Shown here in pieces: positions 40,377 to 50,534 of a stretch of DNA of 64,000 nucleotides; positions within the stretch are counted from its first letter, which is position 1; every line of letters starts with the position of its first letter. The translations under genes and the position numbers were made by a program. Below the pieces are notes generated by a model. That model saw nothing but the letters and a program-made list of their open reading frames with translations, searched no databases and had not been told where the DNA came from. Source of the stretch: Rhizobium sp. J15 (lineage in GTDB: Bacteria; Pseudomonadota; Alphaproteobacteria; Rhizobiales; Rhizobiaceae); contig NZ_NWSX01000007.1 in the NCBI RefSeq assembly GCF_002531825.1, forward strand, positions 1 through 64,000. Reading direction: 5' to 3'.

Positions 40377-40658
40377 AACGCCCCGACGATTAGAAGCCGC
40401 GATGTTGGAGGATATGAAAAATCGGTTCTGCTGGATAGGCGGTGCAGCTGTCCGATTGAACCGTATCCCGTTGATAGCCCGATTGCCGCTCGGGGCGCGG
40501 CACTCGCCCGAGAAATCGATGAGCATCGAGAGGGTGGCTCTCATTTTCACCGAGTACCGGCCAAGGCTCTCGGCCGGTAAATTTCGGCTGTTCGATCAAA
40601 GCGTTCGGCGTCACGGAGGCGAAAGCTCGGGGCGCGCAACGTCAAAGGGGTGAAGATT

Positions 40659-41627
40659 ATGGACAGATCCTTCTATGTCGGCGTGTCGGCCGCTCTCTTT
40701 GCGGCCTTTGCCTTTTCGCTCAATTTTGTCGTGCCCTTCATTATCGGCGACTATTCCACCTTCGATTTCGCTCTCATCCGCCATCTCGTCTCGGCCCTCG
40801 TCGGCCTGTTCATCCTGTTTTCGGAGAAGCACGTCGCACGCCATCTCACGCTCCGGAACATTCTGCCGGCCCTGTGGCTCGCCTTCGTCGGATATGTCGG
40901 TTATTTCCTGACGGTAACGGGAGCGGCCATCTTTGCCGGTGCCGTCATTGCGCCGGCCTTTCTCGGTCTGGTGCCGATCGTCTTGATGGTCATTGGCAAT
41001 CAGCGTCAGGGATCCTTGCCGTGGCGGTCCCTTATGCCGCCTTTGGCGCTGGTGCTGATCGGACTTGTTCTGGTCAATGGCACGGCATTCACCGCTGAAG
41101 GATTGAACGTCGTCAGATCGTTGTGGGTCGGCGTGCCGCTGGCGCTCGCGGCCGTGGGACTTTGGGTCTGGTTCGCTCTTGCCAATCAGGCTGCACTTAC
41201 CGCCCGACCGGAAATGCCCTCCGGTGTGTGGTCGGCGCTGATATTGGTGGGCGGCGGCGTCTTGATGCTGGCCTTCTATCCCGTCGGTGCCGCGATGGAC
41301 CTCTTCAAGCTCCCGGCATTGGGATTCGGCTGGAGTGCCGCCGGCAGCTTGTATGTCTGGGGTACATCTTTGGCGCTGCTGGCGACAGTAGGCGGCGTCT
41401 GGGCCTGGAACATCGCGTCACGCAGCCTGCCCGTTGCCTTGGCCGCGCAATTGATCGTTTCGGAAACGGCCTTCGGCGTCATTGGAGGACTTGTCGTGCA
41501 TGCTCGATGGCCGACCCCGATCGAAATCGCTGGGGTGGCTGTCCTGATCGCCGGCGTCGTTCTGTCGGTGCGAATTTTCTACGATCGCCAATTTGCATTC
41601 GGCAGGACATCGCTTGCGCAGGAGTGA
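40659..41627 (+). CDS. EamA/DMT-family transporter
   Basis: A 322-residue membrane protein with about ten helices in two EamA repeats, of the drug/metabolite transporter superfamily. VSAALFAAFAFSLNFVVPFIIGDYS opens the first helix and AQLIVSETAFGVIGGLVVHARWPTPIEIAGVAVLIAGVVLS closes the second repeat. ATG at 40659 follows AAGGGG. It is divergent from the LysR gene and probably its target. The substrate is unknown. Confidence 0.88.
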   Translation: MDRSFYVGVSAALFAAFAFSLNFVVPFIIGDYSTFDFALIRHLVSALVGLFILFSEKHVARHLTLRNILPALWLAFVGYVGYFLTVTGAAIFAGAVIAPAFLGLVPIVLMVIGNQRQGSLPWRSLMPPLALVLIGLVLVNGTAFTAEGLNVVRSLWVGVPLALAAVGLWVWFALANQAALTARPEMPSGVWSALILVGGGVLMLAFYPVGAAMDLFKLPALGFGWSAAGSLYVWGTSLALLATVGGVWAWNIASRSLPVALAAQLIVSETAFGVIGGLVVHARWPTPIEIAGVAVLIAGVVLSVRIFYDRQFAFGRTSLAQE

Positions 41628-41663
41628 CCTTTGCGGTCATCTCGAATGTTCTCAAAAGACACG

Positions 41664-41692
41664 AAAAAGCCCGCGCGGCGATGCCGGCGGGC
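41664..41692 (-). terminator. Rho-independent terminator of argG
   Basis: Stem GCCCGC/GCGGGC with inner pairing, followed on the minus strand by a TTTTT run (complement of 41664-41668). It lies 28 bases after the argG stop and in the tail region of the convergent EamA gene. Confidence 0.85.
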
Positions 41693-41720
41693 CCATTTCA
41701 ATTCGAAAGCGAACCTGTGA

Positions 41721-42944
41721 TTACTTCACAATGTTCCGCTTGCCGAGCGTGCGCAGGCGCAGCGCGTTGAGCTTGATGAAGCCGGCCGCGTCCTTCTGGT
41801 CGTAGGCGCCCTGGTCGTCCTCGAAGGTGACGAGCTTGTCGGAATAGAGCGACTTTTCGCTTTCGCGGCCGATGACCATGACGTTGCCCTTGTAGAGCTT
41901 CAGCGTCACTTCGCCTTCGACATGTTCCTGGCTCTTGTCGATCAGCGCCTGCAGCATCTCGCGCTCCGGCGAGAACCAGAAGCCGTAGTAGATCAGCTCG
42001 GCGTAACGCGGCATGATCTCGTCCTTGAGGTGGGCGGCACCCCGGTCGAGCGTGATCGATTCGATGGCGCGGTGTGCCGAGAGCAGGATCGTGCCGCCGG
42101 GCGTTTCATAGACGCCGCGCGACTTCATGCCGACGAAGCGGTTCTCGACGAGATCGAGACGGCCGATGCCGTTGTCGCGGCCATAGGTGTTGAGCGTGGC
42201 CAGCAGCGTGGCCGGCGACATCTCGACACCGTTGATCGACACAGCGTCGCCCTTGCGGAAGCCGACCTTGATCACCGTCGCCTTGTCGGGCGCGGCCTCG
42301 GGCGAGATCGTGCGCATATGCACATATTCGGGAGCTTCCTGCGCGGGGTCTTCCAGAACCTTGCCCTCGGAAGAGGAGTGCAGCAGGTTGGCATCGACGG
42401 AGAAGGGCGCTTCACCCTTCTTGTCCTTGGCGACCGGGATCTGATGCTGCTCGGCGAAGGCGAGCAGATCGGTGCGGCTCTTGAAGGACCAGTCACGCCA
42501 CGGCGCAATGATCTTGATGTCGGGATTCAAAGCATAGGCGGAAAGTTCGAAACGGACCTGGTCGTTGCCCTTGCCGGTCGCGCCATGGGCGATTGCATCG
42601 GCGCCGGTCTTGCGGGCGATGTCGATCAGATGCTTGGAAATCAGAGGACGGGCGATCGAGGTGCCGAGGAGATAGACGCCTTCGTAGACGGCATTGGCGC
42701 GGAACATCGGGAAGACGAAATCGCGCACGAATTCCTCGCGCACATCCTCGATGTAGATCTCCTTGATGCCGAGCATTTCGGCCTTCTTGCGCGCCGGCTC
42801 CAGCTCTTCGCCCTGGCCGAGATCGGCGGTGAAGGTGACGACTTCGGCGCCGAGTTCCGTCTGCAGCCACTTCAGGATGATCGAGGTGTCGAGGCCGCCG
42901 GAATAGGCGAGCACGACTTTCTTCACGTCTTTGTATGATGCCAT
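41721..42944 (-). CDS. argG: Argininosuccinate synthase
   Basis: A 407-residue enzyme joining citrulline and aspartate with ATP in arginine synthesis. It has the PP-loop [19 protein letters not shown] near residue 10, [21 protein letters not shown] and [35 protein letters not shown]. Family length is normal. Single gene with its own terminator, divergent from an SDR gene. Confidence 0.97.
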   Translation of the reverse strand: MASYKDVKKVVLAYSGGLDTSIILKWLQTELGAEVVTFTADLGQGEELEPARKKAEMLGIKEIYIEDVREEFVRDFVFPMFRANAVYEGVYLLGTSIARPLISKHLIDIARKTGADAIAHGATGKGNDQVRFELSAYALNPDIKIIAPWRDWSFKSRTDLLAFAEQHQIPVAKDKKGEAPFSVDANLLHSSSEGKVLEDPAQEAPEYVHMRTISPEAAPDKATVIKVGFRKGDAVSINGVEMSPATLLATLNTYGRDNGIGRLDLVENRFVGMKSRGVYETPGGTILLSAHRAIESITLDRGAAHLKDEIMPRYAELIYYGFWFSPEREMLQALIDKSQEHVEGEVTLKLYKGNVMVIGRESEKSLYSDKLVTFEDDQGAYDQKDAAGFIKLNALRLRTLGKRNIVK

Positions 42945-43120
42945 GGTGATGAGGTCCGTTACATAAACCCGGCGAAAACCCGGTGTCGCGGCACTTTTAG
43001 CGAGATTGGCGCGTGACGCAAGGGCAAGTGCAGCGGCTGACGGCGGCGATAGCGTTTGACAGCGCGAATGCGCAACCCATATTCGGCTGCGTCCGCACCA
43101 TGTCCGAGGAGGGGCTGCCC

Positions 43121-43972
43121 GTGACGAATATTCAAGACATCTTCAAGAAGTCCAATGTCGCCGTCATCACCGGCGGCGCCTCCGGCATCGGCTTGGCCGC
43201 GGCAAAATATTTCGCCGGGCGCGGCATGAGCGTCGTCATCGCCGATCTCGGCGGCGACCGGCTGGCAAATGCCGCAGACGAACTCAAGGCCATTGCCGGC
43301 GAAGAGGAGGTGATGGCTGTCGAGACCGACGTCGCCAGCCGGGATTCCCTGGAAGCGCTCGAACGCGCCGTGCTGCAGCGTTTCGGCCGCGTGCACGTGC
43401 TGATGAACAATGCCGGCATCGGCCCGGAAACCTCGATCTTCAGCCCGCAGGCGAACTGGGACCATATCTTCGCCGTCAACCTGATGGGCGTCATCAACGG
43501 CACGCGCACCTTCGGCCCGAAGATGCTGTCGCATGGCGAGCCCGGCCTCATCATCAACACCGGCTCCAAGCAGGGCATCACCACCCCGCCCGGCAACCCC
43601 GCCTACAATATCTCCAAATCGGGCGTGAAGGTCTTTACCGAAGCCCTGGAACATGAGCTTCGCAACATCGAAGGCGGGAAAATCTCGGCGCATCTGCTCA
43701 TCCCCGGCTTCGTCTTCACCGGCCTGACCAAGGGCGACCGCGCGGAAAAGCCCGCCGGCGCCTGGACGCCGGAGCAGACGGTCGATTTCATGGTCGAAAG
43801 TCTCGAACGCGGCGATTTCTATATCCTCTGCCCCGACAACGACGTTGCCCGGCCGGTCGACGAACGCCGTATGGCCTGGGCTGCCGGCGACATCATCGAG
43901 AATCGTCCGCCGCTGTCGCGCTGGCACAAGGACTATGCCGACAAGTTCAAGGATTTCCTTGAACAGAAGTAA
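43121..43972 (+). CDS. SDR-family oxidoreductase
   Basis: A 283-residue SDR with [19 protein letters not shown] at the N terminus, NNAGIGPE, an active Ser region (NTGSKQG) and YNISKSGVK. After the core it carries a C-terminal extension ([30 protein letters not shown]). The start is uncertain. GTG at 43121 has GAGGAGG eight bases before it, while ATG at 43100 has none. The substrate is unknown. Confidence 0.85.
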   Translation: MTNIQDIFKKSNVAVITGGASGIGLAAAKYFAGRGMSVVIADLGGDRLANAADELKAIAGEEEVMAVETDVASRDSLEALERAVLQRFGRVHVLMNNAGIGPETSIFSPQANWDHIFAVNLMGVINGTRTFGPKMLSHGEPGLIINTGSKQGITTPPGNPAYNISKSGVKVFTEALEHELRNIEGGKISAHLLIPGFVFTGLTKGDRAEKPAGAWTPEQTVDFMVESLERGDFYILCPDNDVARPVDERRMAWAAGDIIENRPPLSRWHKDYADKFKDFLEQK

Positions 43973-44056
43973 TCGCTGGCATCAGAAGCTTTGATTGGTA
44001 ATTTTCCGAAAGCCGGATAAGAGATCGTCAGGTCTTTCCGGCTTTCGGAGTGTGCC

Positions 44057-44698
44057 ATGGATTTCCTGCCCAGCCTGCCGACGCTTCTCGGCTTTGCCGC
44101 CGCCACGCTGCTGCTCGCGGCGACCCCCGGCCCCGACATGACGCTGTCGATCAGCCGCGCACTCGCCCAGGGCAAGAATGCCGCTCTCTTCGTCGTCGTC
44201 GGCACCAGCCTCGGCATCGTCGTCCACACCATGCTGGTCGCCTTCGGTATTTCAGCGCTGATCACTGCCTCGCCGACCGCCTTCCTGATCCTAAAAACCG
44301 GCGGCGCCGCCTATTTGTTCTGGCTCGCGGTGCAGGCGATCCGCTTCGGCTCGAAGCTCACCGTCGCCAAGGTCGAGGCGCAGAAAGGCACGGCGCTTGC
44401 GAACATCTCGTCGGGCTTCTGGGTCAATCTTCTGAACCCGAAGGTCATCATCTTCTTCATGACCTTCCTGCCGCAATTCGTCAGCGCCGGCGATCCCGCC
44501 GTGACGCAGAAGCTGCTTTTCCTGGGGTTTTGCTTCATCGTGATCGGCATGCCCGTCAATGCCGGCGTGATCCTCGCCGCCGACTGGCTTTCCTCCTGGC
44601 TCCAGAACAACAAGAAGGTGCTGCGCGGCATCGACTATGCCTTTGCCGGCGTCTTCTCGCTCTTCGCAGCCAAGATCCTGCTCACCCAGGCGAAATAA
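44057..44698 (+). CDS. LysE-family exporter
   Basis: A 213-residue membrane protein with the LysE pattern. It has LLLAATPGPDMTLSISRALAQGKNAAL at the N terminus and SSGFWVNLLNPKVIIFFMTFLPQFV mid-way, with about six helices. ATG at 44057 lies 84 bases after the SDR stop. The substrate is unknown. Third LysE paralogue in the window. Confidence 0.89.
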   Translation: MDFLPSLPTLLGFAAATLLLAATPGPDMTLSISRALAQGKNAALFVVVGTSLGIVVHTMLVAFGISALITASPTAFLILKTGGAAYLFWLAVQAIRFGSKLTVAKVEAQKGTALANISSGFWVNLLNPKVIIFFMTFLPQFVSAGDPAVTQKLLFLGFCFIVIGMPVNAGVILAADWLSSWLQNNKKVLRGIDYAFAGVFSLFAAKILLTQAK

Positions 44699-44754
44699 GT
44701 CGCGGTCGGCATAGTCGATCCGCATGCGGGCGGACCGGCAAAACCGGCCGCGGG

Positions 44755-45549
44755 CTAGCCAATCAGCAAAGCATCGTCGTCGAGCGTCTGTCCGCGCATC
44801 TTGCGGAACATTGCGATCAGGTCCTCGACCTGCAGGTTCTTTCGGTTGTCGCCGGCCACGTCGAGAACGATCTCGCCGCCGTGCAGCATGATCGTGCGAT
44901 GGCCGTAATCCAGCGCCTGGCGCATGGAGTGGGTCACCATCATCGTCGTCAGCTTGCGCTCGGCAACGATCTTCTGCGTGAGGTTCATCACGAACTCGGC
45001 CATCCCCGGATCGAGGGCCGCCGTATGTTCGTCGAGGAGCAGCACTTCCGAGCCGGCAAGCGTGGCCATAACGAGCGAAACCGCCTGCCGCTGACCGCCA
45101 GAGAGAAGATCCATCCGGTCCTTCAGCCGGTTTTCCAGCCCGAGGTTGAGTTCGGCGATCCGCTCCCTGAAATAGTCGCGCCGCTTGCCACCGAGTGCCG
45201 GCACGAGCCCGCGCTTCTCGCCGCGCCGGGCGGCCAGAGCAAGGTTCTCCTCGATCGACAGCGAGCCGCAGCTTCCCGTCAGAGGATCCTGGAAGACGCG
45301 GGCCACCAGGCCGGCGCGCGCCGCCGTCGATTTGCGCGTCACATCGCTCTTGCCGATCAGCACCTGCCCTTCGCTCGGCAGGACGTCACCGGCGAGCACG
45401 CCGAGAAGCGTCGATTTGCCGGCGCCGTTGGAGCCGATGACGGTGACGAAGGAGCCCTGCTCGATGGTCAGGCTGACGCCGTTCAACGCCTGCTTCTGCA
45501 GCGGCGTACCGCGTCCGAAGACGACCTTGATGTCCTTGACGCTGATCAT
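44755..45549 (-). CDS. ABC transporter ATP-binding protein
   Basis: A 264-residue ATPase. It has Walker A GSNGAGKSTLLGVLAG, the signature LLSGGQRQAVSLVMA and the Walker B/D-loop LLLDEHTAALDP. His replaces the usual Pro in this D-loop, as is normal for the TrpXYZ-like group. It overlaps the permease gene by four bases (ATGA). With the permease and binding protein it forms an importer; the ligand is unknown. Confidence 0.92.
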   Translation of the reverse strand: MISVKDIKVVFGRGTPLQKQALNGVSLTIEQGSFVTVIGSNGAGKSTLLGVLAGDVLPSEGQVLIGKSDVTRKSTAARAGLVARVFQDPLTGSCGSLSIEENLALAARRGEKRGLVPALGGKRRDYFRERIAELNLGLENRLKDRMDLLSGGQRQAVSLVMATLAGSEVLLLDEHTAALDPGMAEFVMNLTQKIVAERKLTTMMVTHSMRQALDYGHRTIMLHGGEIVLDVAGDNRKNLQVEDLIAMFRKMRGQTLDDDALLIG

Positions 45550-46424
45550 GATGCGGCACCTCTGCGAAGGCGGGGAAGAATGAGCGCGAAGGTCACCAGC
45601 ACTGCGGTCACGAAATTGAGGTCGGAGGCCTGCAGGCCGATGACGTCGCTCGACAGCGCCAGCTGGATCGCGATGCGATAGAGGATCGAGCCGAGCACGC
45701 AGCCGATGAGCGCGATCAGCAGGCCGCGACGCCCGAGCAAGGTCTCGCCGATGATGACGGCGGCGAGACCGACGACGATCGTGCCGACGCCCGAGGTGAC
45801 GTCGGCAAAGCCGTTCGTCTGGGCAAACAAGGCGCCGCCGAAGGCCACCAGCGCATTCGAGATCGCCATGCCGAGATAGATCTGCCGGCTGGTATCGACG
45901 CCCTGGGCGCGGGCCATCCGCGCATTGGCGCCGGTCGCGCGCATGGCAAGCCCGGCGTCGCTTTCCAGGAAGCGCCAGACCAGGACGAGCGCGACGATGA
46001 CGAGAACGCCGACGAAGAGCGGCCGCACATAGAAATCGCGAAGGCCGTGGCCGAAGAACGGGCTGATCATCGTATCGGCATTGATGAGGGCGACATTGGG
46101 TTTGCCCATCACCCTCAGATTGACGGAAAACAGCGCGATCATCGTCAGGATCGAGGCAAGCAGGTTGAGGATCTTGAAGCGCACGTTGAGCAGCGCCGTC
46201 ACCATGCCCGCGCCCGCACCCGCCGCCATCGCAATCAGCGCCGCAAGCCAGGCATTGACGCCGGCGATGATCAGCACCGCGGTCACCGCCGCGCCGAGCG
46301 GAAAGGAACCGTCGACCGTCAAGTCGGGAAAATCAAGCACGCGGAAGGCGAGATAGACGCCGAGGGCGACGAAGGAATAGACCAGGCCGAGCTCGACGGC
46401 CCCCCAGAATGCGATTTGGCTCAA
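45546..46424 (-). CDS. ABC transporter permease
   Basis: A 292-residue membrane protein of the branched-chain-type permease fold with about eight to nine helices. DFPDLTVDGSFPLGAAV near the N terminus and GEALLGRR-like EAA loop residues (IIGETLLGRRGLL) support it. The start is a TTG at 46424 preceded by AGGGG. It is separated from the binding-protein gene by 121 bases with a strong hairpin. Confidence 0.9.
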   Translation of the reverse strand: MSQIAFWGAVELGLVYSFVALGVYLAFRVLDFPDLTVDGSFPLGAAVTAVLIIAGVNAWLAALIAMAAGAGAGMVTALLNVRFKILNLLASILTMIALFSVNLRVMGKPNVALINADTMISPFFGHGLRDFYVRPLFVGVLVIVALVLVWRFLESDAGLAMRATGANARMARAQGVDTSRQIYLGMAISNALVAFGGALFAQTNGFADVTSGVGTIVVGLAAVIIGETLLGRRGLLIALIGCVLGSILYRIAIQLALSSDVIGLQASDLNFVTAVLVTFALILPRLRRGAAS

Positions 46425-46483
46425 GGCTTTCAGCCCCTTTTTGTTACCGTTCCGCCCGTCGCGAAACCGCAGCCTTGTAATAC

Positions 46484-46517
46484 TTCAGCCGCCCCCGTGC
46501 AAACGGGAGCGGCTGAA
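46484..46517 (-). repeat. Hairpin between binding-protein and permease genes
   Basis: TTCAGCCGC/GCGGCTGAA with inner CCCGT/ACGGG, a nearly complete 15-base stem with a four-base loop. No T run follows. It probably raises stability of the upstream binding-protein message relative to permease. Confidence 0.65.
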
Positions 46518-46545
46518 TGCGAATGGCCGATGGACCTGCGGCCGA

Positions 46546-47499
46546 TTATTCGATGACCTTGTTGGCGCGCGAAAGCACGCTCTCCGGCAGGGTGACGCCC
46601 ATCTTGGCCGCAGCCGCCTTGTTGACGACGAGATCGCTGCCGGCGGCGGTCTTGACCGCGATATCGCCCGGGTTTTCACCCTTCAGCACACGCACGACGA
46701 TTTCGCCCGTCTGCTTGCCGACGTCATAGTAATTGAAACCGAGGGCGGCGACCGAACCGCGCGAAACCGAATCGGTATCGGCGGTGAAGAGCGGCAGCTT
46801 GCTCTCCTCGGCGACCGCAACGGCGCCTTCCAGCGCGGAGATGATCGTATTGTCGGTCGGAATATAGATCGCATCGGCGCGGCCGACGAGGGCACGGGCG
46901 GCACCCTGAACTTCGGCCGACTTGGTGGCGGCCGATTCCACAACCGTCAGGCCGGCCTTTTCGGCTTCGGCCTTCAAGACGGCGAGCAGCGAAACCGAAT
47001 TCGCCTCACCTGAGTTGTAGAGATAGCCGATCGTCTTCACGTCAGGCAGGATTTCCTTGATCAGCGCCAGGTGCTCGCCGACCGGCGACATGTCGGAAAG
47101 GCCGGTGACGTTGCCGCCGGGCTTGTCCATGTTCTTGACGAGCTGGGCGCCGAGCGGGTCAGAGACGGCCGTGAAGACGACAGGAATGTCGCGCGTTGCG
47201 GAGACCACGGCCTGGGCCGACGGCGTGGAGATCGGCACGATGACATTGGGCTCGTCGCCAGCGAACTGGCGGGCGATCTGAGCTGCCGTCGCCGGGTTGC
47301 CCTGCGCCGACTCGAAGACGAATTTGAGGTTCTCGCCTTCCTTGTAGCCGGCCGCCGTCAGCACATCGAGAACGCCCTTGCGGGCCGCATCCAGCGCCGG
47401 ATGCTCGACGATGGCCGTTACGGCAACAGTCACATTATCGGCCTTGGCGGGCAGGGAAAGCGCCAAAGTGGCGGCAAGAGCGAGCAGAATCGGGCGCAT
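46546..47499 (-). CDS. ABC transporter substrate-binding protein (TrpX-like)
   Basis: A 317-residue periplasmic protein with signal peptide (1-20, LPAKAD). It is of the ABC_sub_bind type: VTVAVTAIVEHPALDAARKGVLDVLTAAGYKEGENL, PVVFTAVSDPLGAQLV, and YIPTDNTIISALEGAVAVA. ATG at 47499 follows AGGAGG. It is the first gene of the importer operon. Relatives bind tryptophan or nucleosides, but the ligand here cannot be read. Confidence 0.9.
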   Translation of the reverse strand: MRPILLALAATLALSLPAKADNVTVAVTAIVEHPALDAARKGVLDVLTAAGYKEGENLKFVFESAQGNPATAAQIARQFAGDEPNVIVPISTPSAQAVVSATRDIPVVFTAVSDPLGAQLVKNMDKPGGNVTGLSDMSPVGEHLALIKEILPDVKTIGYLYNSGEANSVSLLAVLKAEAEKAGLTVVESAATKSAEVQGAARALVGRADAIYIPTDNTIISALEGAVAVAEESKLPLFTADTDSVSRGSVAALGFNYYDVGKQTGEIVVRVLKGENPGDIAVKTAAGSDLVVNKAAAAKMGVTLPESVLSRANKVIE

Positions 47500-47592
47500 G
47501 GGTGTCCTCCTGATTGATTTTGGCGGCACTATTAGGAAAAGCGCATGCTTAAATCAATGCAGGAGAATTGTAGCGAGGATCAAACTTGCTGA

Positions 47593-48828
47593 TCAGTCGT
47601 CGGCGCCGTGATTGGCGATCATCATCGCCTCGAAGGCCAGGCGCTCGGTCTTGCGCATGCGTTCGGATTCCGATTTCAGCTGGCCGCAGGCGGCAAGAAT
47701 ATCGCGGCCGCGCGGCGTGCGGATCGGCGAAGCGTAGCCCGCCGAATTGATGAAATCGGCGAACTTCTCGATCTGCTCCCAGTCCGAACACTGGTAGTTG
47801 GTGCCGGGCCAGGGGTTGAACGGAATGAGGTTGATCTTCGCCGGCACGCCCTTCAGCAGCTTGATCAGCCCCTTGGCATCCTCCAGGCTGTCGTTGACGT
47901 CCTTCAGCATCACATATTCGAAGGTGATGCGCCGCGCATTGGAAAGGCCGGGATAGGCCTTGCAGGCATCGATCAGTTCCTTCAGCGGATACTTCTTGTT
48001 GATCGGCACCAGAATGTCGCGCAGGTCGTCGCGCACCGCATGCAGCGAGATCGCCAGCATGACGCCGATCTCCTCGCCGGTGCGGAAGATCTCAGGCACG
48101 ACGCCCGAGGTGGACAGCGTGACGCGGCGCTTGGACAGCGACAGGCCATCGCCATCCGTGGCAATCAGCAGCGCCTGCTTGACCGCATCGAAATTATAGA
48201 GCGGCTCGCCCATGCCCATCATCACGATATTGCTGACCTTGCGGCCTTCGGCCGGCATGATCGTGCCCTGCGGCGCTTCGCGATCGGGGAAGTCGCCGAG
48301 CCGGTCGCGGGCGAGCAGCAGCTGCGACAGGATTTCCTCCGCCGTCAGGTTGCGCACCAGCCGCTGCGTGCCGGTGTGACAGAAGGAACAGGTCAGCGTG
48401 CAGCCGACCTGGCTGGAAATGCACAGCGTGCCGCGACCCTCTTCCGGAATATAGACGGCTTCGATCTCGACCGGGCGGCCTGCACCGCGCGCGGGAAAGC
48501 GCAGCAGCCATTTGCGGGTGCCGTCGTTGGAAACCTGCTCCTCGACGATCTCAGGACGCGCAATGGTGAAATGCTGCTTCAGCATTTCACGCATGTCCTT
48601 GGCGACATTCGTCATATGGTCGAAATCGGAGACCCCGCGCACATAGATCCAGTTCCAGAGCTGCGAGACGCGCATCTTGATCTGCTTCTCGGCCACGCCC
48701 TTTTCCCGCAGCGCTGCCGCCATCTCCTCGCGGGAGAGACCGATCAGGGACGGCTTCTCGACGCCGGAAGAGGCGCGCGGCGTCTCAGGCTTGGTGACAA
48801 CGATCGCATCCATGACGGACATAGGCAT
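47593..48828 (-). CDS. rlmN: 23S rRNA (A2503)/tRNA (A37) methyltransferase RlmN
   Basis: A 411-residue radical-SAM enzyme methylating C2 of adenine in 23S rRNA and some tRNAs. The 4Fe-4S motif is [11 protein letters not shown], and [16 protein letters not shown] follows. The second catalytic Cys is in [11 protein letters not shown] near the C terminus. The N-terminal helical region ([14 protein letters not shown]) is normal. Three in-frame ATGs lie close together; 48828 is the farthest and an internal one at 48822 is equally possible. Confidence 0.96.
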   Translation of the reverse strand: MPMSVMDAIVVTKPETPRASSGVEKPSLIGLSREEMAAALREKGVAEKQIKMRVSQLWNWIYVRGVSDFDHMTNVAKDMREMLKQHFTIARPEIVEEQVSNDGTRKWLLRFPARGAGRPVEIEAVYIPEEGRGTLCISSQVGCTLTCSFCHTGTQRLVRNLTAEEILSQLLLARDRLGDFPDREAPQGTIMPAEGRKVSNIVMMGMGEPLYNFDAVKQALLIATDGDGLSLSKRRVTLSTSGVVPEIFRTGEEIGVMLAISLHAVRDDLRDILVPINKKYPLKELIDACKAYPGLSNARRITFEYVMLKDVNDSLEDAKGLIKLLKGVPAKINLIPFNPWPGTNYQCSDWEQIEKFADFINSAGYASPIRTPRGRDILAACGQLKSESERMRKTERLAFEAMMIANHGADD

Positions 48829-49007
48829 TCATCCCGAATTCGAACACGTAACCGTTCCGCAAGCCGCGGACCTCAGGGCTAAGCCGGAAGACGTGGGGCG
48901 CATGACGGCACATTGGCAGAAATTGAATGGCGGAACGGCGACTGATATCGCGATCTGTCCGCTGTTGGCGCGGGCTTTAGCATCATTTTGCCCGCGCGTC
49001 ACTAGAG

Positions 49008-49043
49008 ATAGAAATGATGAGGGCCGGCGCAAGGCCGGCCCTC
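49008..49043 (-). terminator. Terminator-like hairpin of the IalB gene
   Basis: Ten-base stem GAGGGCCGGC/GCCGGCCCTC at 49019-49043, 25 bases after the stop at 49069. The T tail is broken, so it may also be a stabiliser. Confidence 0.65.
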
Positions 49044-49068
49044 TGAAACTTCTCAGACGAGATGTCGC

Positions 49069-49578
49069 TTACTTGCAGGTTTCGATCTGCTTCAGCGCAG
49101 CCGAAATGCCCGAGAGCGAATAGCTGTAGGAGGTGCCCGTGCCCTTGCGCGAAGTGGCGTTCACCGTCATCGAGTGACCGGTCTTCATCGCGGCGACGAG
49201 CGCCGGCTCCTGTGCCGCGTTCTCGACCCAGCCAGCCTTGTCCTTGGTGAACATCACGAAGGTCTTGTTGTCGATGACGACGTTGATCTTCGAATTTTCC
49301 TTCACCGTATAGCCCATCATCGCCTGCGGCTCGTAGGAGATGTTCTGGCCCGGCCGCTGCGAGACGATGAAGAAATTGTCGCCGTGATCGACGCTTGCCG
49401 GCTGCTTTGCCGTCGGAACGGACAGCACGTAGCAGACGGTGCTGTTGCCTGACTTGTAGGAATAAGCACCCCAGGCCTGGAACTGCTGGATGCGGTTCGG
49501 CGCGGCCTGCTGCGCTGCCGCCACTCCGGCCATACCAAGGGTGAGTGCGAGGGCGGATACGATACTTTTTACAAACAT
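49069..49578 (-). CDS. Invasion-associated locus B family protein
   Basis: A 169-residue periplasmic protein with a signal peptide (1-22, AAAQQ) and the IalB domain. Conserved parts are AWGAYSYKSGNSTVCYVLSVP, RPGQNISYEPQAMMGY and KDKAGWVENAAQEPALVAAMKTGHSMTVNATSRKG. Two cysteines can form a disulfide. The family is linked to host-cell invasion in Bartonella but is widespread in free-living alphaproteobacteria. Start at ATG 49578 rather than 49605 because the signal begins there. Confidence 0.9.
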   Translation of the reverse strand: MFVKSIVSALALTLGMAGVAAAQQAAPNRIQQFQAWGAYSYKSGNSTVCYVLSVPTAKQPASVDHGDNFFIVSQRPGQNISYEPQAMMGYTVKENSKINVVIDNKTFVMFTKDKAGWVENAAQEPALVAAMKTGHSMTVNATSRKGTGTSYSYSLSGISAALKQIETCK

Positions 49579-49914
49579 GGATTCCTGCCGGTTCTTGCGA
49601 TTCAAGGCCCGAAGCGATCATAGCGGGCGCCGCATAATCACGATCTGCTTTATTTTGACTTAATTCAGGTTACCAAATGGTCAACAATAGCTGCAATTTG
49701 TATTGGCCTGTGTCATTTCAGCTCGGGTATCAACTTTCGCCCCTTTGACGGTCTCGTTCGTGACACCATGTCCTGATGACACCCGCCGTGCGTTCGGCTG
49801 AATTTAAGACACAAAGATTCAGGCAAGAGTTTGACCTTTCTCAATTCCGTTGTACCTCATTAACACTTGGAAATTCGGGACAAAATTTTCGCCGCAGGGG
49901 GCTCGTGAGAGGAC
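49579..49914. other. Divergent intergenic region IalB / ECF sigma
   Basis: These 336 bases are AT-rich compared with the surroundings and hold the promoters of both genes. I see TTGACC at about 49831 on the plus strand without a good -10. No protein or RNA gene is visible. Confidence 0.45.
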
Positions 49915-50475
49915 ATGGATGCCGAGGAAAGACAGCGTTTCGCTGCCCTCGCGAAGGCCGTCGCGGACAATCGCGACCAGCAGGCCTTTTCCGTCCTGTT
50001 CGACTATTTCGCGCCCCGCCTGAAGGCCTGGCTGATGCGCCAGAAGATGACGGCAGGCGAGGCCGAGGAACTGGTCCAGGAAATCATGATCGTGCTCTGG
50101 CACAAGGCTCACCTCTACGACGCGACGCGATCGTCGCTTTCGACCTGGCTTTTCCGCATCGCCCGCAACCGCCGGATCGACCTGCAGCGCCGCACCAGCA
50201 TCCGCGTCTTCGACGAGACCGACCCGACATTGCAGCCGCCGGCCGGGATCGGCGCGGACGAGATGATCGCCAATGACGACCGTGACGCCAAGATACGCGC
50301 CGCCGTCGGCCAACTGCCGGAAGAGCAGCGCGACATGCTGCGTGCCGCCTTCTTCCTCGGCCAATCGCATTCCGAGATCGCCGAGGCGACCGGGCTGCCG
50401 CTCGGCACGGTGAAATCGCGTATCCGGCTTGCTTTCGCCAAGCTTCGCAAGGTGCTGGAACAGGAGAACGTCTAA
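49915..50475 (+). CDS. ECF RNA polymerase sigma factor
   Basis: A 186-residue sigma-70-like factor. Region 2 is about residues 22-90 (FSVLFDYFAPRLKAWLMRQ, EEQ-like ELVQEIMIVLWHKAHLYD, STWLFRIARNRRIDLQRR). Region 4 is about residues 125-178 (LPEEQRDMLRAAFFLGQSHSEIAEATGLPLGTVKSRIRLAFAKLRK). ATG at 49915 follows GAGAGGAC. No anti-sigma gene follows: the next gene is a convergent YkvA. It may act without an adjacent anti-sigma, or the partner is elsewhere. Confidence 0.93.
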   Translation: MDAEERQRFAALAKAVADNRDQQAFSVLFDYFAPRLKAWLMRQKMTAGEAEELVQEIMIVLWHKAHLYDATRSSLSTWLFRIARNRRIDLQRRTSIRVFDETDPTLQPPAGIGADEMIANDDRDAKIRAAVGQLPEEQRDMLRAAFFLGQSHSEIAEATGLPLGTVKSRIRLAFAKLRKVLEQENV

Positions 50476-50534
50476 AGCGCGTCGCGCAAAAACGAAGCAC
50501 GGCGAGCGAATCGGAAGGATCGCAACGCTTTAGA
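50471..50534. repeat. Inverted repeat spanning both convergent stop codons
   Basis: TCTAAAGCG at 50471-50479 and CGCTTTAGA at 50526-50534. Each arm contains the TAA stop of one of the converging genes (sigma factor and YkvA). It may serve as a shared transcription end or be a rhizobial dispersed repeat. Confidence 0.5.
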
